A stretch of 64,000 nt of DNA, from positions 1 to 64,000 of the forward strand of contig JAVBVZ010000024.1 in the NCBI GenBank assembly GCA_036679405.1, written 5' to 3'. The position numbers were made by a program, and so were the translations under genes. The DNA comes from JAEYKI01 sp036679405 (GTDB taxonomy: Bacteria > Bacillota > Clostridia > Christensenellales > Christensenellaceae). Below the pieces are notes generated by a model, which worked only from the letters and a program-made list of their open reading frames with translations, was not told the DNA's origin and did not search any database. Of the stretch, positions 33,305-42,318 are shown piece after piece. Every line of letters begins with the position of its first letter. Positions within the stretch are counted from its first letter, which is position 1.

Positions 33305-34648
33305 TTATTCCTCCATTATCCTGCCGATCAGCCCCGTATCCAATTGCCCCTTGATTACGTCCGGGTGATGCAGCAGATCGAATTGGAAGTCTATGTTTGT
33401 TTCCACCCCGTCCACCACCAGCTCGGTTAAGGCGCTGCGCATTTTGGCCAGCGCCAGATCGCGCGTGGGCGCGTAGGCGATCAGTTTGCCGATCATAGAA
33501 TCATAATGCGGCGGGACTTTGTAGCCCACATACATGGCGGTATCAAAGCGTATGCCCGGGCCGCCCGGAACATGCAGCATATTGATGGTCCCGACGGAAG
33601 GCATAAAATTCTTGGTGGTGTCTTCCGCGTTGATCCGGCATTCAATGGCGTGCCCGTGCAGCTTGATGTCGCTCTGCTCATAGCCGAGATCTATATTCGC
33701 CGCGATCAGGATCTGTGTTTTCACAATATCCACCCCGGTCACCATTTCGGTCACGGGGTGCTCCACCTGCACGCGGGCATTTAATTCCATAAAATAATAC
33801 TTGCCGTCTTTATCTACCAAAAATTCAATGGTGCCCGCGCTGTTATACCGCGCGGCATGGGCCGCGCGCACCGCGGCGGCGCCCATTTCCATTCTTTGCT
33901 CCCGGGTAAGAAAAGGCGAAGGCGCTTCCTCCATCACCTTTTGGTTCCTGCGCTGCAAAGAGCATTCGCGTTCAAAAAGATGTACGGCATGGCCAAAATT
34001 ATCGCACATGATCTGCACTTCTATGTGGCGCGCATCGTCTATGCATTTTTCCATATACAGCGTGCCGTCCCCGAACGCCGCGACCGCCTCCGCCGTTGCG
34101 GAAGAAAAAGCGCCTTCTATATCTTCTTCACGCCGGACTTTGCGGATGCCCCTGCCGCCGCCGCCCGAAGCGGCTTTGATCATCACGGGATATCCAACTT
34201 TTTTGGCAATCTTTTTTGCTTCCTTAGCGTCTTTGAGCGCGCTGAGCGAACCGGGAATGATGGGTACTTTTGCGTCCGTCATGATCTTACGGGCCATCAG
34301 TTTGTTGCCCATTTTTTCCATGGCTTCCGCGTCCGGTCCGATAAAAACAATATTACTTTTGTGGCACATGCGGACAAATTTGGGGTTCTCGGACAAAAAG
34401 CCGTACCCCGGATGGATGGCGTCCGCGCCGGTGATATGGGCGGCGGACAAAATGTTGTACGGATTTAAATAACTGTCCCTGGGAGAAGGCCCGCCGATAC
34501 AAACGGCTTCGTCCGCAAGCTGGGTATGCAGCGCCGCTTTGTCCGCGGTGGAATAAACCGCCACCGTGGCAATGCCCATTTCCCTGCATGCGCGAATCAC
34601 CCTGACGGCAATTTCCCCGCGGTTGGCTACCAAAACTTTATTAATCAT
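33305..34648 (-). CDS. accC: biotin carboxylase subunit of acetyl-CoA carboxylase
   Basis: A 447-residue ATP-grasp biotin carboxylase. It starts INKVLVANRGEIAVRVIRACREMGI; the ATP loop is AASGGGGRGIRKV, and the catalytic region reads FMELNARVQVEHPVTEMVTGVDIVKTQI. It carboxylates the biotin on AccB with bicarbonate and ATP. It lies between fabZ and accD in a tightly packed operon. Confidence 0.97.
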   Translation of the reverse strand: MINKVLVANRGEIAVRVIRACREMGIATVAVYSTADKAALHTQLADEAVCIGGPSPRDSYLNPYNILSAAHITGADAIHPGYGFLSENPKFVRMCHKSNIVFIGPDAEAMEKMGNKLMARKIMTDAKVPIIPGSLSALKDAKEAKKIAKKVGYPVMIKAASGGGGRGIRKVRREEDIEGAFSSATAEAVAAFGDGTLYMEKCIDDARHIEVQIMCDNFGHAVHLFERECSLQRRNQKVMEEAPSPFLTREQRMEMGAAAVRAAHAARYNSAGTIEFLVDKDGKYYFMELNARVQVEHPVTEMVTGVDIVKTQILIAANIDLGYEQSDIKLHGHAIECRINAEDTTKNFMPSVGTINMLHVPGGPGIRFDTAMYVGYKVPPHYDSMIGKLIAYAPTRDLALAKMRSALTELVVDGVETNIDFQFDLLHHPDVIKGQLDTGLIGRIMEE

Positions 34649-34651
34649 GGC

Positions 34652-35080
34652 TTACTCCTTTGCAAAGGCAAACATGATCTCGCCTTCGCAAACGGTTTTG
34701 CCGTTCACCGTGGCCCTGGCATCGGCTTTTCCCCCGAAAGAGGAGACCCGCTTAAGCTCGGACCTAAGCACCAGGTCGTCGCCCGGGCGTACCTGTCCCC
34801 GGAATTTGACGCCGTCGATCCCGCCGAACAGCGCAAGCTTTCCTTTAAACTTTTCATCCAGCAATATAGCGTACGCGCCGGCCTGTGCGAGCGCTTCCAC
34901 GATCAGCACGCCGGGCAGCACCGGATATTTCGGAAAATGCCCGCGGAAGACATCATAATCTTCCCGCACATGCCAGACCGCAGTGGCCGATTTGCCTACT
35001 TCAACTTCAAGGATCTCGTCTATCAATAAAAAGGGCTCTCTGTGTGGAAGCACTTTTTTAATTTCGTCTCTGCTGATCAT
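34652..35080 (-). CDS. fabZ: 3-hydroxyacyl-ACP dehydratase FabZ
   Basis: A 142-residue hot-dog-fold dehydratase. The catalytic histidine and glutamate are in FRGHFPKYPVLPGVLIVEALAQAGA, and the N-terminal LPHREPFLLIDEI segment is typical of FabZ. It removes water from 3-hydroxyacyl-ACP in each elongation round. No fabA is present in the window. Confidence 0.97.
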   Translation of the reverse strand: MISRDEIKKVLPHREPFLLIDEILEVEVGKSATAVWHVREDYDVFRGHFPKYPVLPGVLIVEALAQAGAYAILLDEKFKGKLALFGGIDGVKFRGQVRPGDDLVLRSELKRVSSFGGKADARATVNGKTVCEGEIMFAFAKE

Positions 35081-35098
35081 TTTTTTCCGCTCCTTTTA

Positions 35099-35530
35099 TT
35101 ACTTGTACCGGAACAAAAGCTGCTCGTATTCCACCGTATCGCCTTCACTGCAGGCGATCCAGACGATTTCTCCGTCCTCGGGCATCACAATTTCGTTCAT
35201 GAGCTTCATGGCTTCAATATTGCAAAGGGGATCTCCTTTTTTAAGGCGGCTGCCAATGGAAACCTTTTTGGCGCCCTCCAGATCATGATAGGTTCCCACC
35301 AGCGGCGAGAGGATATCTTTGCCTTCATCCTGGCTGCCCTCTATCACTTCCGTGGCCGCGCCGGACGCCGCAGGCGCCGGGGCCGCAGCCAAAGTCTCCG
35401 GGGGAGCGGACACATAAACTGTTTCCCCGCAGCCCCATTCGAGGCGCAGGTCAAAGTCTCCTTCTTTCAGTTCAAAAGACTTAAGGCCGTCCACTTGTTT
35501 TATAAAGTCCAATACTTCCTTTAAATCCAT
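35099..35530 (-). CDS. accB: biotin carboxyl carrier protein
   Basis: A 143-residue BCCP. An N-terminal helical part is followed by an Ala-Pro-rich linker around residues 43-60 and the biotinyl domain, with the modified lysine K109 in EAMKLMNEI. Its ATG overlaps the fabF stop by one base. It is the biotin-dependent element of the cluster, linking this operon to the BirA-controlled bioY elsewhere in the window. Confidence 0.96.
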   Translation of the reverse strand: MDLKEVLDFIKQVDGLKSFELKEGDFDLRLEWGCGETVYVSAPPETLAAAPAPAASGAATEVIEGSQDEGKDILSPLVGTYHDLEGAKKVSIGSRLKKGDPLCNIEAMKLMNEIVMPEDGEIVWIACSEGDTVEYEQLLFRYK

Positions 35531-36780
35531 CAGATTTCCTCCCGTATTTTCGCTTTTGCAAAAAGCAAGCTCGCATTATGCCCTCCAAAAGCAAGCGAAT
35601 TGGAAAGCGCGTAATTTACCGTGTGCGCGCGCCCCTCGTTCGGCGTGTAATCAAGGTCGCATTCAGGGTCGGGCACTTCGTAATGAATGGTGGGCGGCAC
35701 AAAGTCGTCTACAATGCTCATAACGCTGGCAACCGCTTCCACCGCACCGGCCGCGCCCAGAAGATGCCCGGTCATGGACTTGGTGGACGATATGGCCATT
35801 TTATAGGCATAGTCGCCGAACACTTTTTTTATAGCCAGCGTTTCCGCTTTGTCATTGAGCTGGGTGGAAGTTCCGTGCGCATTGATATATGAAACGTCCA
35901 TGGGAGAGATTCCCGCGTCCTCAACCGCTACCCGCATGGCCTCCGCCGGGCCGAACGCTTCGGGATGCGGCGCCGTCATATGGTAAGCGTCCGAGGTGGC
36001 GCCGTACCCTGCGATCTCCGCATAAATTCTTGCGCCCCGCCTCTTTGCATGTTCGTATTCTTCCAGCACCATGGCGCCCGCGCCTTCGCCCAGTACAAAT
36101 CCGCTGCGTTCCAAATCAAAAGGAATGGACGCGCGGTTTGGGTCGCTTTCAAGGGAAAGGGCCTGCAGGCCGCAAAATCCGGAAAGCGACAGGGAAGTCA
36201 GCGCGGCTTCCGCACCACCCGCCAGCATCGCGTCCGCATATCCGTGCCGGATCAGACGGAAGGCGTCGCCAATGGAATGCGCGCCGGACGCGCACGCCGT
36301 TGTCACCGTGGTATTATGGCCGCGAAGGCCGTATTTTATTGCCAGATGCCCCGAACCCATATTGCCGATCATCATGGGGATAAAAAGGGGATTGGTTTTT
36401 TTAAACCCGCGCGCATTCAGCTTGGTCACTTCGGTCTGCATGGTATCAAGACCGCCAATCCCGCTGCCCATGATCACGCCGAAGCGGTTTAGGTCGGGCA
36501 TTTGGCTGCCAAACGCCGCGTCTTCCATAGCCTCGCTTCCGGCCGCCATAGCATACCGGCAATAACGGTCCATCCGCCGGGCGTCTTTTTTGTCCATATA
36601 ATCAAGGGGATCAAAATTCTTGACCTCGGCCGCAACCGAAACCGGGTTGTCCGCAATTTCAACGGTCGTCAGCGGTCCAAGGCCGCTTACGCCGTTTTTC
36701 ATGGCCTCCCACATCAGAGGCGCGCTGTTTCCATTAGGCGCGATTGCGCCGATTCCCGTAACCACAACTCGTCTTTGCAT
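35530..36780 (-). CDS. fabF: 3-oxoacyl-ACP synthase II
   Basis: A 416-residue condensing enzyme. The active cysteine is in TVTTACASGAHSIGDAF, with histidines in NAHGTSTQLNDKAE and SMTGHLLGAAGAVEA: the Cys-His-His triad of FabF. It extends acyl-ACP with malonyl-ACP and usually governs temperature-dependent chain composition. It follows fabG by 25 bases. Confidence 0.97.
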   Translation of the reverse strand: MQRRVVVTGIGAIAPNGNSAPLMWEAMKNGVSGLGPLTTVEIADNPVSVAAEVKNFDPLDYMDKKDARRMDRYCRYAMAAGSEAMEDAAFGSQMPDLNRFGVIMGSGIGGLDTMQTEVTKLNARGFKKTNPLFIPMMIGNMGSGHLAIKYGLRGHNTTVTTACASGAHSIGDAFRLIRHGYADAMLAGGAEAALTSLSLSGFCGLQALSLESDPNRASIPFDLERSGFVLGEGAGAMVLEEYEHAKRRGARIYAEIAGYGATSDAYHMTAPHPEAFGPAEAMRVAVEDAGISPMDVSYINAHGTSTQLNDKAETLAIKKVFGDYAYKMAISSTKSMTGHLLGAAGAVEAVASVMSIVDDFVPPTIHYEVPDPECDLDYTPNEGRAHTVNYALSNSLAFGGHNASLLFAKAKIREEI

Positions 36781-36805
36781 AAGAAAACTCCTATTCGTTT
36801 TGGTC

Positions 36806-37543
36806 TTATATCAGAAGGCCGCCTGAAATATTGAGCACCTGTCCTGTAATATAATCCGCATCCGGCGATACTAAAAAGGCAATAGCCCCGGCAATATCTT
36901 CCGGCTGCCCCGCCCGTCTGGCCGGTATGGCTTCCAGCATGGACTCACGCGCCTTATCGGGGACCGCGCGCGTCATTTCGGTGTCGATAAACCCGGGGGC
37001 GAGCGCATTCACGTTAATATTGCGGGACGCCACTTCCCGGGCCAGGGATTTTGTAACGCCGATGATGCCCGCTTTGGACGCGGAATAGTTCACCTGCCCC
37101 GCAGCGCCGGCAATGCCCACGATGGAAGACATGTTCACGATCCGCCCGTAGCGCTGTTTCATCATCACTTTGGTCGCATGCTTGGAACAGTTGTATACGC
37201 TTTTTAAGTTGACGGCGATCACCGCGTCAAACTCCTCTTCTTTCATGCGGGCCAAAAGGTTGTCCCGCGTGATACCCGCATTGTTCACTAAAACATCGAT
37301 CCTGCCAAAAGCCTCCTGGGCCTTGTCCATCAACATTTTAGATTCTTCAAAATCCGCAACATTGGCTTCGCAGATAATGCTCTTTGCGCCCATTTCCGAA
37401 AGCGCCGCCGCCAGAACGTCCGCCGCCTCGGGTGTTTTGTAATGATTGATCACTATATCATAGCCTTCGCTTGCCAGGCGTTTGCAGATCGCACTGCCTA
37501 TCCCGCCCGGCGCGCCGGTAACTACCGCAACTTTATTCGACAT
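36806..37543 (-). CDS. fabG: 3-oxoacyl-ACP reductase
   Basis: A 245-residue short-chain dehydrogenase. The NADPH loop is VTGAPGGIGSAI (a proline replaces the more usual serine or alanine), the NNAGITRDNLL motif follows, and the catalytic residues lie in NMSSIVGIAGAAGQVNYSASKAG. The ATG at 37541-37543 is preceded by AAAGGAGGAGAAAAGA and overlaps the fabD end by 11 bases; the longer frame to 37594 is rejected. Confidence 0.97.
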   Translation of the reverse strand: MSNKVAVVTGAPGGIGSAICKRLASEGYDIVINHYKTPEAADVLAAALSEMGAKSIICEANVADFEESKMLMDKAQEAFGRIDVLVNNAGITRDNLLARMKEEEFDAVIAVNLKSVYNCSKHATKVMMKQRYGRIVNMSSIVGIAGAAGQVNYSASKAGIIGVTKSLAREVASRNINVNALAPGFIDTEMTRAVPDKARESMLEAIPARRAGQPEDIAGAIAFLVSPDADYITGQVLNISGGLLI

Positions 37544-38477
37544 TCTTTTCTCCTCCTTTAAGCGCGCTTGCTGTCTGCGCAAGAGTTTGTTCATCGCCTA
37601 CGTTCAATACAAAGGCCTGCCTGTCCGTCCGTTTGACAAATCCGGCCAGCGTCGTCCCCGGCCCGACTTCCACAAACGCATCAAACCCGCCTGCCAGCAT
37701 GTTTTTTAAAATCTGTTCAAAATAAACCGGGCCTGCACTCTGTGCCGCCAGCGTTTTTTTGATCTCTCCCGTCTCATACGGACGGGCCAGTAAATTGGAA
37801 TAGACTGGAACCGCCGGTTCATGAAATTCAACATCTTCAAGCGCGGCCGCAATTTTTTTTGAAACGCCCTCCATTGCAGGAGAGTGAAACGCCCCGCTGA
37901 CCGGCAGGCGGACCGCTTTTGTTTTATTTTCCTTGCAATACGCCAAAAACGCAGCCAGGTTCTCTTCGTCCCCGGCCACTACCGTCTGCCCCGGGCAGTT
38001 ATAGTTGACCGCCTGCAAAATGCCGCCGCTGCGCACCGCGCGCACGGCCGCATCCACTTCTTCTCCGCTCTTTCCGAGCACGGCGGCCATCCCGCCGCCT
38101 GTTTTTTCGGCCGCCGCCTGCATCCAGGCAGCACGCCGGACCACCAGGTCAAGGCCTTCTTCAAAGCTGAACACGCCCACACAGCTGAGCGCCGCGTATT
38201 CGCCCAGTGAAAACCCCGCCGCCGCGTCCATTTTTCCACCGGCTTCCCGGTAGGCCGCAAAGGCCGCGCAGTCCACCGTATATACGGCGGGCTGGGTATT
38301 GACCGTCTGGTTCAGAACTTCCTGCTGCGCCGAAAAACACAGATCCAAAAGGCCGCTTTGCACCGCATCCGCGCGGTCAAAAATTTCTTTTGCCGCCGGG
38401 CTCGCTTCATAAAGCGAAACGCCCATTCCTGTTTTCTGTGCACCCTGCCCTGCAAACAGCACTGCCCATTTAGTCAA
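37533..38477 (-). CDS. fabD: malonyl-CoA:ACP transacylase
   Basis: A 314-residue acyltransferase. It starts KWAVLFAGQGAQKTGMG; the nucleophile is in GFSLGEYAAL (GxSxG), and the histidine in LPVSGAFHSPAM. It loads malonate onto ACP. The start overlaps the fabK end by eight bases and the end overlaps the fabG start, consistent with a single coupled mRNA. Confidence 0.97.
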   Translation of the reverse strand: MTKWAVLFAGQGAQKTGMGVSLYEASPAAKEIFDRADAVQSGLLDLCFSAQQEVLNQTVNTQPAVYTVDCAAFAAYREAGGKMDAAAGFSLGEYAALSCVGVFSFEEGLDLVVRRAAWMQAAAEKTGGGMAAVLGKSGEEVDAAVRAVRSGGILQAVNYNCPGQTVVAGDEENLAAFLAYCKENKTKAVRLPVSGAFHSPAMEGVSKKIAAALEDVEFHEPAVPVYSNLLARPYETGEIKKTLAAQSAGPVYFEQILKNMLAGGFDAFVEVGPGTTLAGFVKRTDRQAFVLNVGDEQTLAQTASALKGGEKNVE

Positions 38478-39408
38478 GTTTAAGCCCTCCTGCCAGAATT
38501 GTTTCCGCCTCCCGGCAGATTTCTTCTATGATCTCCCGGGCGCTCTGGCGCCCTCTGACCAATCCCGCGCCCTGCCCGGCCATAACCGATCCGGTGGACA
38601 CGTCGCCTTCGCGCGCCGCGCGCCGAAGCCGGTCCGAGCCAAGCTGCTCGTATTCTTCCAGGGAAGCCGCTTTCGCTTCCAGCTCTTTAAATTCGCGCAC
38701 CAGGGCGTTTTTAAGGCAGCGCACCGGATGTCCTGTCGCCCGGCCGGTGACCGCCGAATCCGTATCTATTGCATCGATCACTTTTTGTTTATAGTTGTCG
38801 TGCACCGTGCATTCGTCCGCTACTAAAAAGCGCGTGCCGATCTGCACGCCGCTTGCGCCCAGCACAAACGCCGCAGCCATGCCGCGCCCATCTGCGATCC
38901 CACCGGCCGCAACCACCGGCAAGCTGACCGCATCCGCCACCTGAGGCGTTAAAACCATAGTGGTGAGTTCCCCGATATGTCCGCCGGCCTCGGTGCCTTC
39001 CGCAATCACGGCGTCCGCGCCCAGTTTTTCCATCCGCCGCGCATACGCGACCGAAGGGACCACGGGCAGGATCTTGATGCCTGCTTCTTTCCAGGCCTGC
39101 ATATAAGAGCCCGGATTGCCCGCACCGGTGGTGACCACCGGTACTTTTTCTTCTATCACCATCTCAGCAAGTTCCGGCGCGTAGGGCGACAGCAGCATGA
39201 TATTTACCCCAAAGGGTTTGTCCGTTGCCTGCCGGGCCGCCCGGACCTCTTTGCGCACCACATCCGCAGGCGCGTTGCCCGCGGCGATGATTCCCAAGCC
39301 GCCCGCCCGGCTCACCGCAGACGCTAAGGACGCATCTGCAATCCAGGCCATTCCGCCTTGGATCACCGGACATTCTATGTTCAGTAATTTGGTCAGTCTC
39401 GTTTGTAT
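38470..39408 (-). CDS. fabK: enoyl-ACP reductase II (FabK) with apparent AUA start
   Basis: A 312-residue FMN-dependent enoyl-ACP reductase related to nitronate monooxygenase: QGGMAWIADASLASAVSRAGGLG, GVNIMLLSPYAPEL, VVTTGAGNP, and AEGTEAGGHIG. The ordinary start codon nearest in frame, GTG at 39364-39366, would remove the first 14 residues, which match the known FabK N-terminus (IQTRLTKLLNIECPV against MKTRITELLKIDYPI in Streptococcus). The codon aligned with that methionine is ATA at 39406-39408, eight bases after GGAGG (39417-39421). An in-frame stop lies at 39430. Sequencing error is the main alternative. Confidence 0.88.
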   Translation of the reverse strand: MQTRLTKLLNIECPVIQGGMAWIADASLASAVSRAGGLGIIAAGNAPADVVRKEVRAARQATDKPFGVNIMLLSPYAPELAEMVIEEKVPVVTTGAGNPGSYMQAWKEAGIKILPVVPSVAYARRMEKLGADAVIAEGTEAGGHIGELTTMVLTPQVADAVSLPVVAAGGIADGRGMAAAFVLGASGVQIGTRFLVADECTVHDNYKQKVIDAIDTDSAVTGRATGHPVRCLKNALVREFKELEAKAASLEEYEQLGSDRLRRAAREGDVSTGSVMAGQGAGLVRGRQSAREIIEEICREAETILAGGLKLD

Positions 39409-39434
39409 TGCCGTGTCCTCCAGGTTAGTTCAAT

Positions 39435-39462
39435 ATGCGGGTATCCGAGAGGGTACCCGCAT
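39435..39462 (-). repeat. inverted repeat between acpP and fabK
   Basis: ATGCGGGTA and TACCCGCAT form a perfect nine-base stem with a ten-base loop. No T run follows on the minus strand, so it is probably an mRNA hairpin (processing or stabilising) and not a terminator. It lies 26 bases before the proposed fabK start. Confidence 0.65.
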
Positions 39463-39526
39463 GGTGTTTAAAAATCTTTTCCCTAAAAAAGCGGCTTTCC
39501 GCTCTTTTGAGGGACGGTTTTTTTGA

Positions 39527-39745
39527 TTATTTGTTTTCTTCAATAAAGTTTACGAGGTCCGCAACGGTTTTAAGGTTTTCGGCCTCTTCGATCGAAATAT
39601 CAAATTCTTCTTCTATGTCCATCACGATCTCAACCATATCCAGCGAATCGATCTTCAGGCTCTCGAAAGTAGACTCCATCGAGATATCACTTGTATCAAT
39701 ATCCATTTTTTCAGCAATTATTCCGCTAATTTTTTCGTAAACCAT
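39527..39745 (-). CDS. acpP: acyl carrier protein
   Basis: A 72-residue acidic four-helix protein with the phosphopantetheine serine S34 in DSLDMVEIV. It shuttles acyl chains between all Fab enzymes of the cluster. It lies between fabH and fabK, the usual order. The gap of about 120 bases to fabK contains a stable hairpin that may let acpP be made in excess. Confidence 0.97.
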   Translation of the reverse strand: MVYEKISGIIAEKMDIDTSDISMESTFESLKIDSLDMVEIVMDIEEEFDISIEEAENLKTVADLVNFIEENK

Positions 39746-39835
39746 TTTTGGCCTCCTAAATAATTTTTTTATTTGTTTTATTCCATAACGCCTTATGTTG
39801 CGCGTTATTTCCGAATTTTCAAAAGCTCCTTCGGG

Positions 39836-40798
39836 CTATTTTTCCCGGTTTTTCCAGGTGAACACGCCGCAGGCCGAAGTCAGCCCGCCGCCGAACGCCG
39901 TCATGATGACGGTGTCCCCTGTCTTGAGCAGCCCTTTTTTGTTCATTTCGTCCATCACAATGGGCACGCTGGCCGCCGAGGTATTGCCTACATCCTGAAT
40001 GTTCACATAAAATTTTTCCAGCGGAATCCCAAGGCGCTTTGAGGCAACCTCCAAAATACGGACGTTGGCCTGGTGCGGGATGATCCAGTCTATATCCTCC
40101 GGCGTAAGGCCGAGGGTGTCCATGGCCTTTTGCACGTCCTGCGGCACCTGGCGGGTCGCAAATTTATAGATCTCCTTGCCGTTCATGGATACATAGGAGA
40201 ATTTGGATACGCCTTCCTCCAAACCGTTGTTGATGCCGGGGATCTCCAGTGAATGTCCGGTATCGGGGTGTGCATACACCTCCAGATAACGGAGGCTGTC
40301 TCCCTCTCCCACCACCGCAGCGCCGGTGCCGTCTGCAAACAAAATGCAGGTGGTCCGGTCCGTCCAGTCCATAAAGCGGGACAAAACTTCTGTTCCCATC
40401 ACTAAAACGGGTTTTTTGTCCTGCAAGACAAAGCCAACCGCAGCCTTAAGCGCATACATAAAGCCCGTGCAGGCCGCGCTCACGTCAAACGCCGCGCAGG
40501 AAGCCCCCATTGCCCGCTGTACCTGGGAAGCAATAGAGGGAACGTCCATTTCATTGGTAACGCTTGCAACAATAATTGTGCCGATATCGTCTATGGTAAG
40601 CCCCGCGTCCTCAAGCGCGCGGTTTGCGGCGATGACACACATTTCACAGTTGGTCATTCCGTCTGCAATATGCCGCTGTTTAATGCCCGTGCGGGTGGTG
40701 ATCCATTCGTCGGAAGTATCCAGGAATTTCTCAAAATCCGCATTGGTCATAACCTTTTCCGGAAGGTAACTGCCTGTACCTAAAATGTCAATACTCAA
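39836..40798 (-). CDS. fabH: 3-oxoacyl-ACP synthase III
   Basis: A 320-residue condensing enzyme starting fatty acid synthesis from acetyl- or branched acyl-CoA and malonyl-ACP. The triad is visible: cysteine in VSAACTGFMYAL, histidine in IPHQANVRI, asparagine in VGNTSAASVPI. The start is TTG at 40796-40798 with AAAGGG about ten bases upstream. It is the first gene after the operon promoter. No FabT/FapR-type regulator gene precedes it. Confidence 0.96.
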   Translation of the reverse strand: MSIDILGTGSYLPEKVMTNADFEKFLDTSDEWITTRTGIKQRHIADGMTNCEMCVIAANRALEDAGLTIDDIGTIIVASVTNEMDVPSIASQVQRAMGASCAAFDVSAACTGFMYALKAAVGFVLQDKKPVLVMGTEVLSRFMDWTDRTTCILFADGTGAAVVGEGDSLRYLEVYAHPDTGHSLEIPGINNGLEEGVSKFSYVSMNGKEIYKFATRQVPQDVQKAMDTLGLTPEDIDWIIPHQANVRILEVASKRLGIPLEKFYVNIQDVGNTSAASVPIVMDEMNKKGLLKTGDTVIMTAFGGGLTSACGVFTWKNREK

Positions 40799-40866
40799 TT
40801 AACTTTTACCCTTTCGCTCTTTTCCACGTCCGTTTTATCGCTAAAATCGTAAATTAAGACAGATTA

Positions 40867-40895
40867 ATGATATAGTATGAGGTTTCAATTGTCAA
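40867..40895 (-). promoter_or_regulatory. sigma-A promoter of the fab-acc operon
   Basis: TTGACA (40890-40895) and TATCAT (40867-40872) on the minus strand with a 17-base spacer, leaving a leader of about 60 bases before fabH. I saw no clear FapR or FabT palindrome over it. Confidence 0.82.
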
Positions 40896-40910
40896 TAAAA
40901 AAAGATTGTG

Positions 40911-40948
40911 AAAAAAGCGGTGATAAACCCGATTTACCACCGCTTTTT
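40911..40948. terminator. terminator after xylA
   Basis: AAAAAGCGGTG pairs with CACCGCTTTTT, extended inward by TAAA/TTTA after one mismatch. On the minus strand it follows the xylA stop by about 20 bases and separates it from the fab promoter. Confidence 0.9.
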
Positions 40949-40967
40949 AGTTGTTTTTGCCTGCCTA

Positions 40968-42281
40968 TCAGCCAAACATTACCTCGTTCAAAATGCCTTC
41001 CAGATACTCCTGGCGGCCGCTCTGGTTTTGCACTTCGCCCAGCGAAAGCGCGTATTTTTCCAGGTCTTCGACCGTGGCTTTGCCCGAAACGATGTCCGCG
41101 CCGATACCCGATTTGTAGCTTGCGTAACGCTGCGCAACAAAGTCTTCGATCCGGCCGTCTTCGATCATCTTGGTCGCCATTCTAAGGCCCAGCGCAATGG
41201 TGTCCATACCGGCTATATAAGAATAGAAGGTATCTTCCTTTGTAAAGGAACCTCTGCGGACCTTTGCGTCAAAGTTGAAGCCGCCTTTTACAAAGCCGCC
41301 TGCTTTGATGATTTCATACATGGCCAGCGTAGCGTCGTACACATTGGTGGGGAACTGGTCGGTATCCCATCCGAGCAGCATGTCGCCCATGTTGGCGTCA
41401 ATGGAGCCGAACACGCCGTTCTCACGCGCAACGCGGATCTCATGCTGGAAGGTATGCATGGCCAGCGTGGCATGGTTTGCTTCCAGGTTCAGTTTCATTT
41501 CGTCTTTCAGACCGTATTTCTGCAGGAACATGATGCAGGTGGCCGCGTCAAAATCATACTGGTGCTTGGTGGGCTCTTTTGGCTTGGGCTCAATGTAGAA
41601 ATTGCCGGTAAAGCCGTTTTTGCGCGCATATTCGATCTCCATGCGCAAAAAGCGCGCCATGTTGTCAAGCTCAAGGCCCATGTTGGTATTGAGAAGGGTT
41701 TCGTAGCCTTCCCGGCCGCCCCAGAACGTATAGCCTTCGCCGCCCAGTTTCATGGTGCATTCAATGGCTTTTTTGGCCTGCGCCGCCGCATAGGCAAACA
41801 CATCCGCATTGCAGGAAGTGGCCGCACCGTGCATGTAGCGCTTGTTGCCGAACAGGTTTGCGGTTCCCCACAGCAGCTTTTTGCCGTTTTCATCCTGCAG
41901 TTCTTTTAAAAGATCAACAATTTCTTCTAAGTTGGCGTTGCTTTCCGCAAGGGTCTCGCCTTCGGGCGCAACGTCGCGGTCATGGAAGCAGTAGTAGTCC
42001 ATGCCCATTTTGTTTAAGAACTCAAAGGTTGCGCGGGCTTTGACCTTGGCGGAAGCCATGGCATCCGATTCGCCGTAGGAACGGTCAATGGACCCTTCGC
42101 CGAACATGTCTTTCATGTCGCTCGAGAAGGTATGCCAGTAAGAAGCCGTAAATTTCAGCTGCTCACGCATGGTTTTTCCGCCGACGACTTCGTCCGGATT
42201 GTAAAATTTAAAAGCAAAGGGGTTCTTGGATTTCGGCCCTTCATATTTAATGACGGGGATATCCTTATAGTATTCGGTCAT
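40968..42281 (-). CDS. xylA: xylose isomerase
   Basis: A 437-residue class II xylose isomerase. Catalytic and metal residues are seen in YYCFHDRDVAPEG, WGGREGYETLLNTN, FYIEPKPKEPTKHQYDFD and the NHATLAMHTFQHE segment. It interconverts D-xylose with xylulose and often glucose with fructose. It lies 37 bases after another TIM-barrel sugar isomerase gene. No xylulokinase, transporter or ROK-type XylR is adjacent. Confidence 0.97.
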   Translation of the reverse strand: MTEYYKDIPVIKYEGPKSKNPFAFKFYNPDEVVGGKTMREQLKFTASYWHTFSSDMKDMFGEGSIDRSYGESDAMASAKVKARATFEFLNKMGMDYYCFHDRDVAPEGETLAESNANLEEIVDLLKELQDENGKKLLWGTANLFGNKRYMHGAATSCNADVFAYAAAQAKKAIECTMKLGGEGYTFWGGREGYETLLNTNMGLELDNMARFLRMEIEYARKNGFTGNFYIEPKPKEPTKHQYDFDAATCIMFLQKYGLKDEMKLNLEANHATLAMHTFQHEIRVARENGVFGSIDANMGDMLLGWDTDQFPTNVYDATLAMYEIIKAGGFVKGGFNFDAKVRRGSFTKEDTFYSYIAGMDTIALGLRMATKMIEDGRIEDFVAQRYASYKSGIGADIVSGKATVEDLEKYALSLGEVQNQSGRQEYLEGILNEVMFG

Positions 42282-42318
42282 TTCAGTTTCCTCCTGTTAA
42301 ATAGATACAAATTTGGTT

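Noticed and set aside
38470..39366. fabK starting at GTG 39364-39366
   Set aside because: It removes the conserved N-terminal strand and has no ribosome site; the upstream residues match FabK.
40908..41909. 333-codon plus-strand open frame opposite xylA
   Set aside because: Shadow of xylose isomerase; GC-rich codons leave few stops on the other strand.
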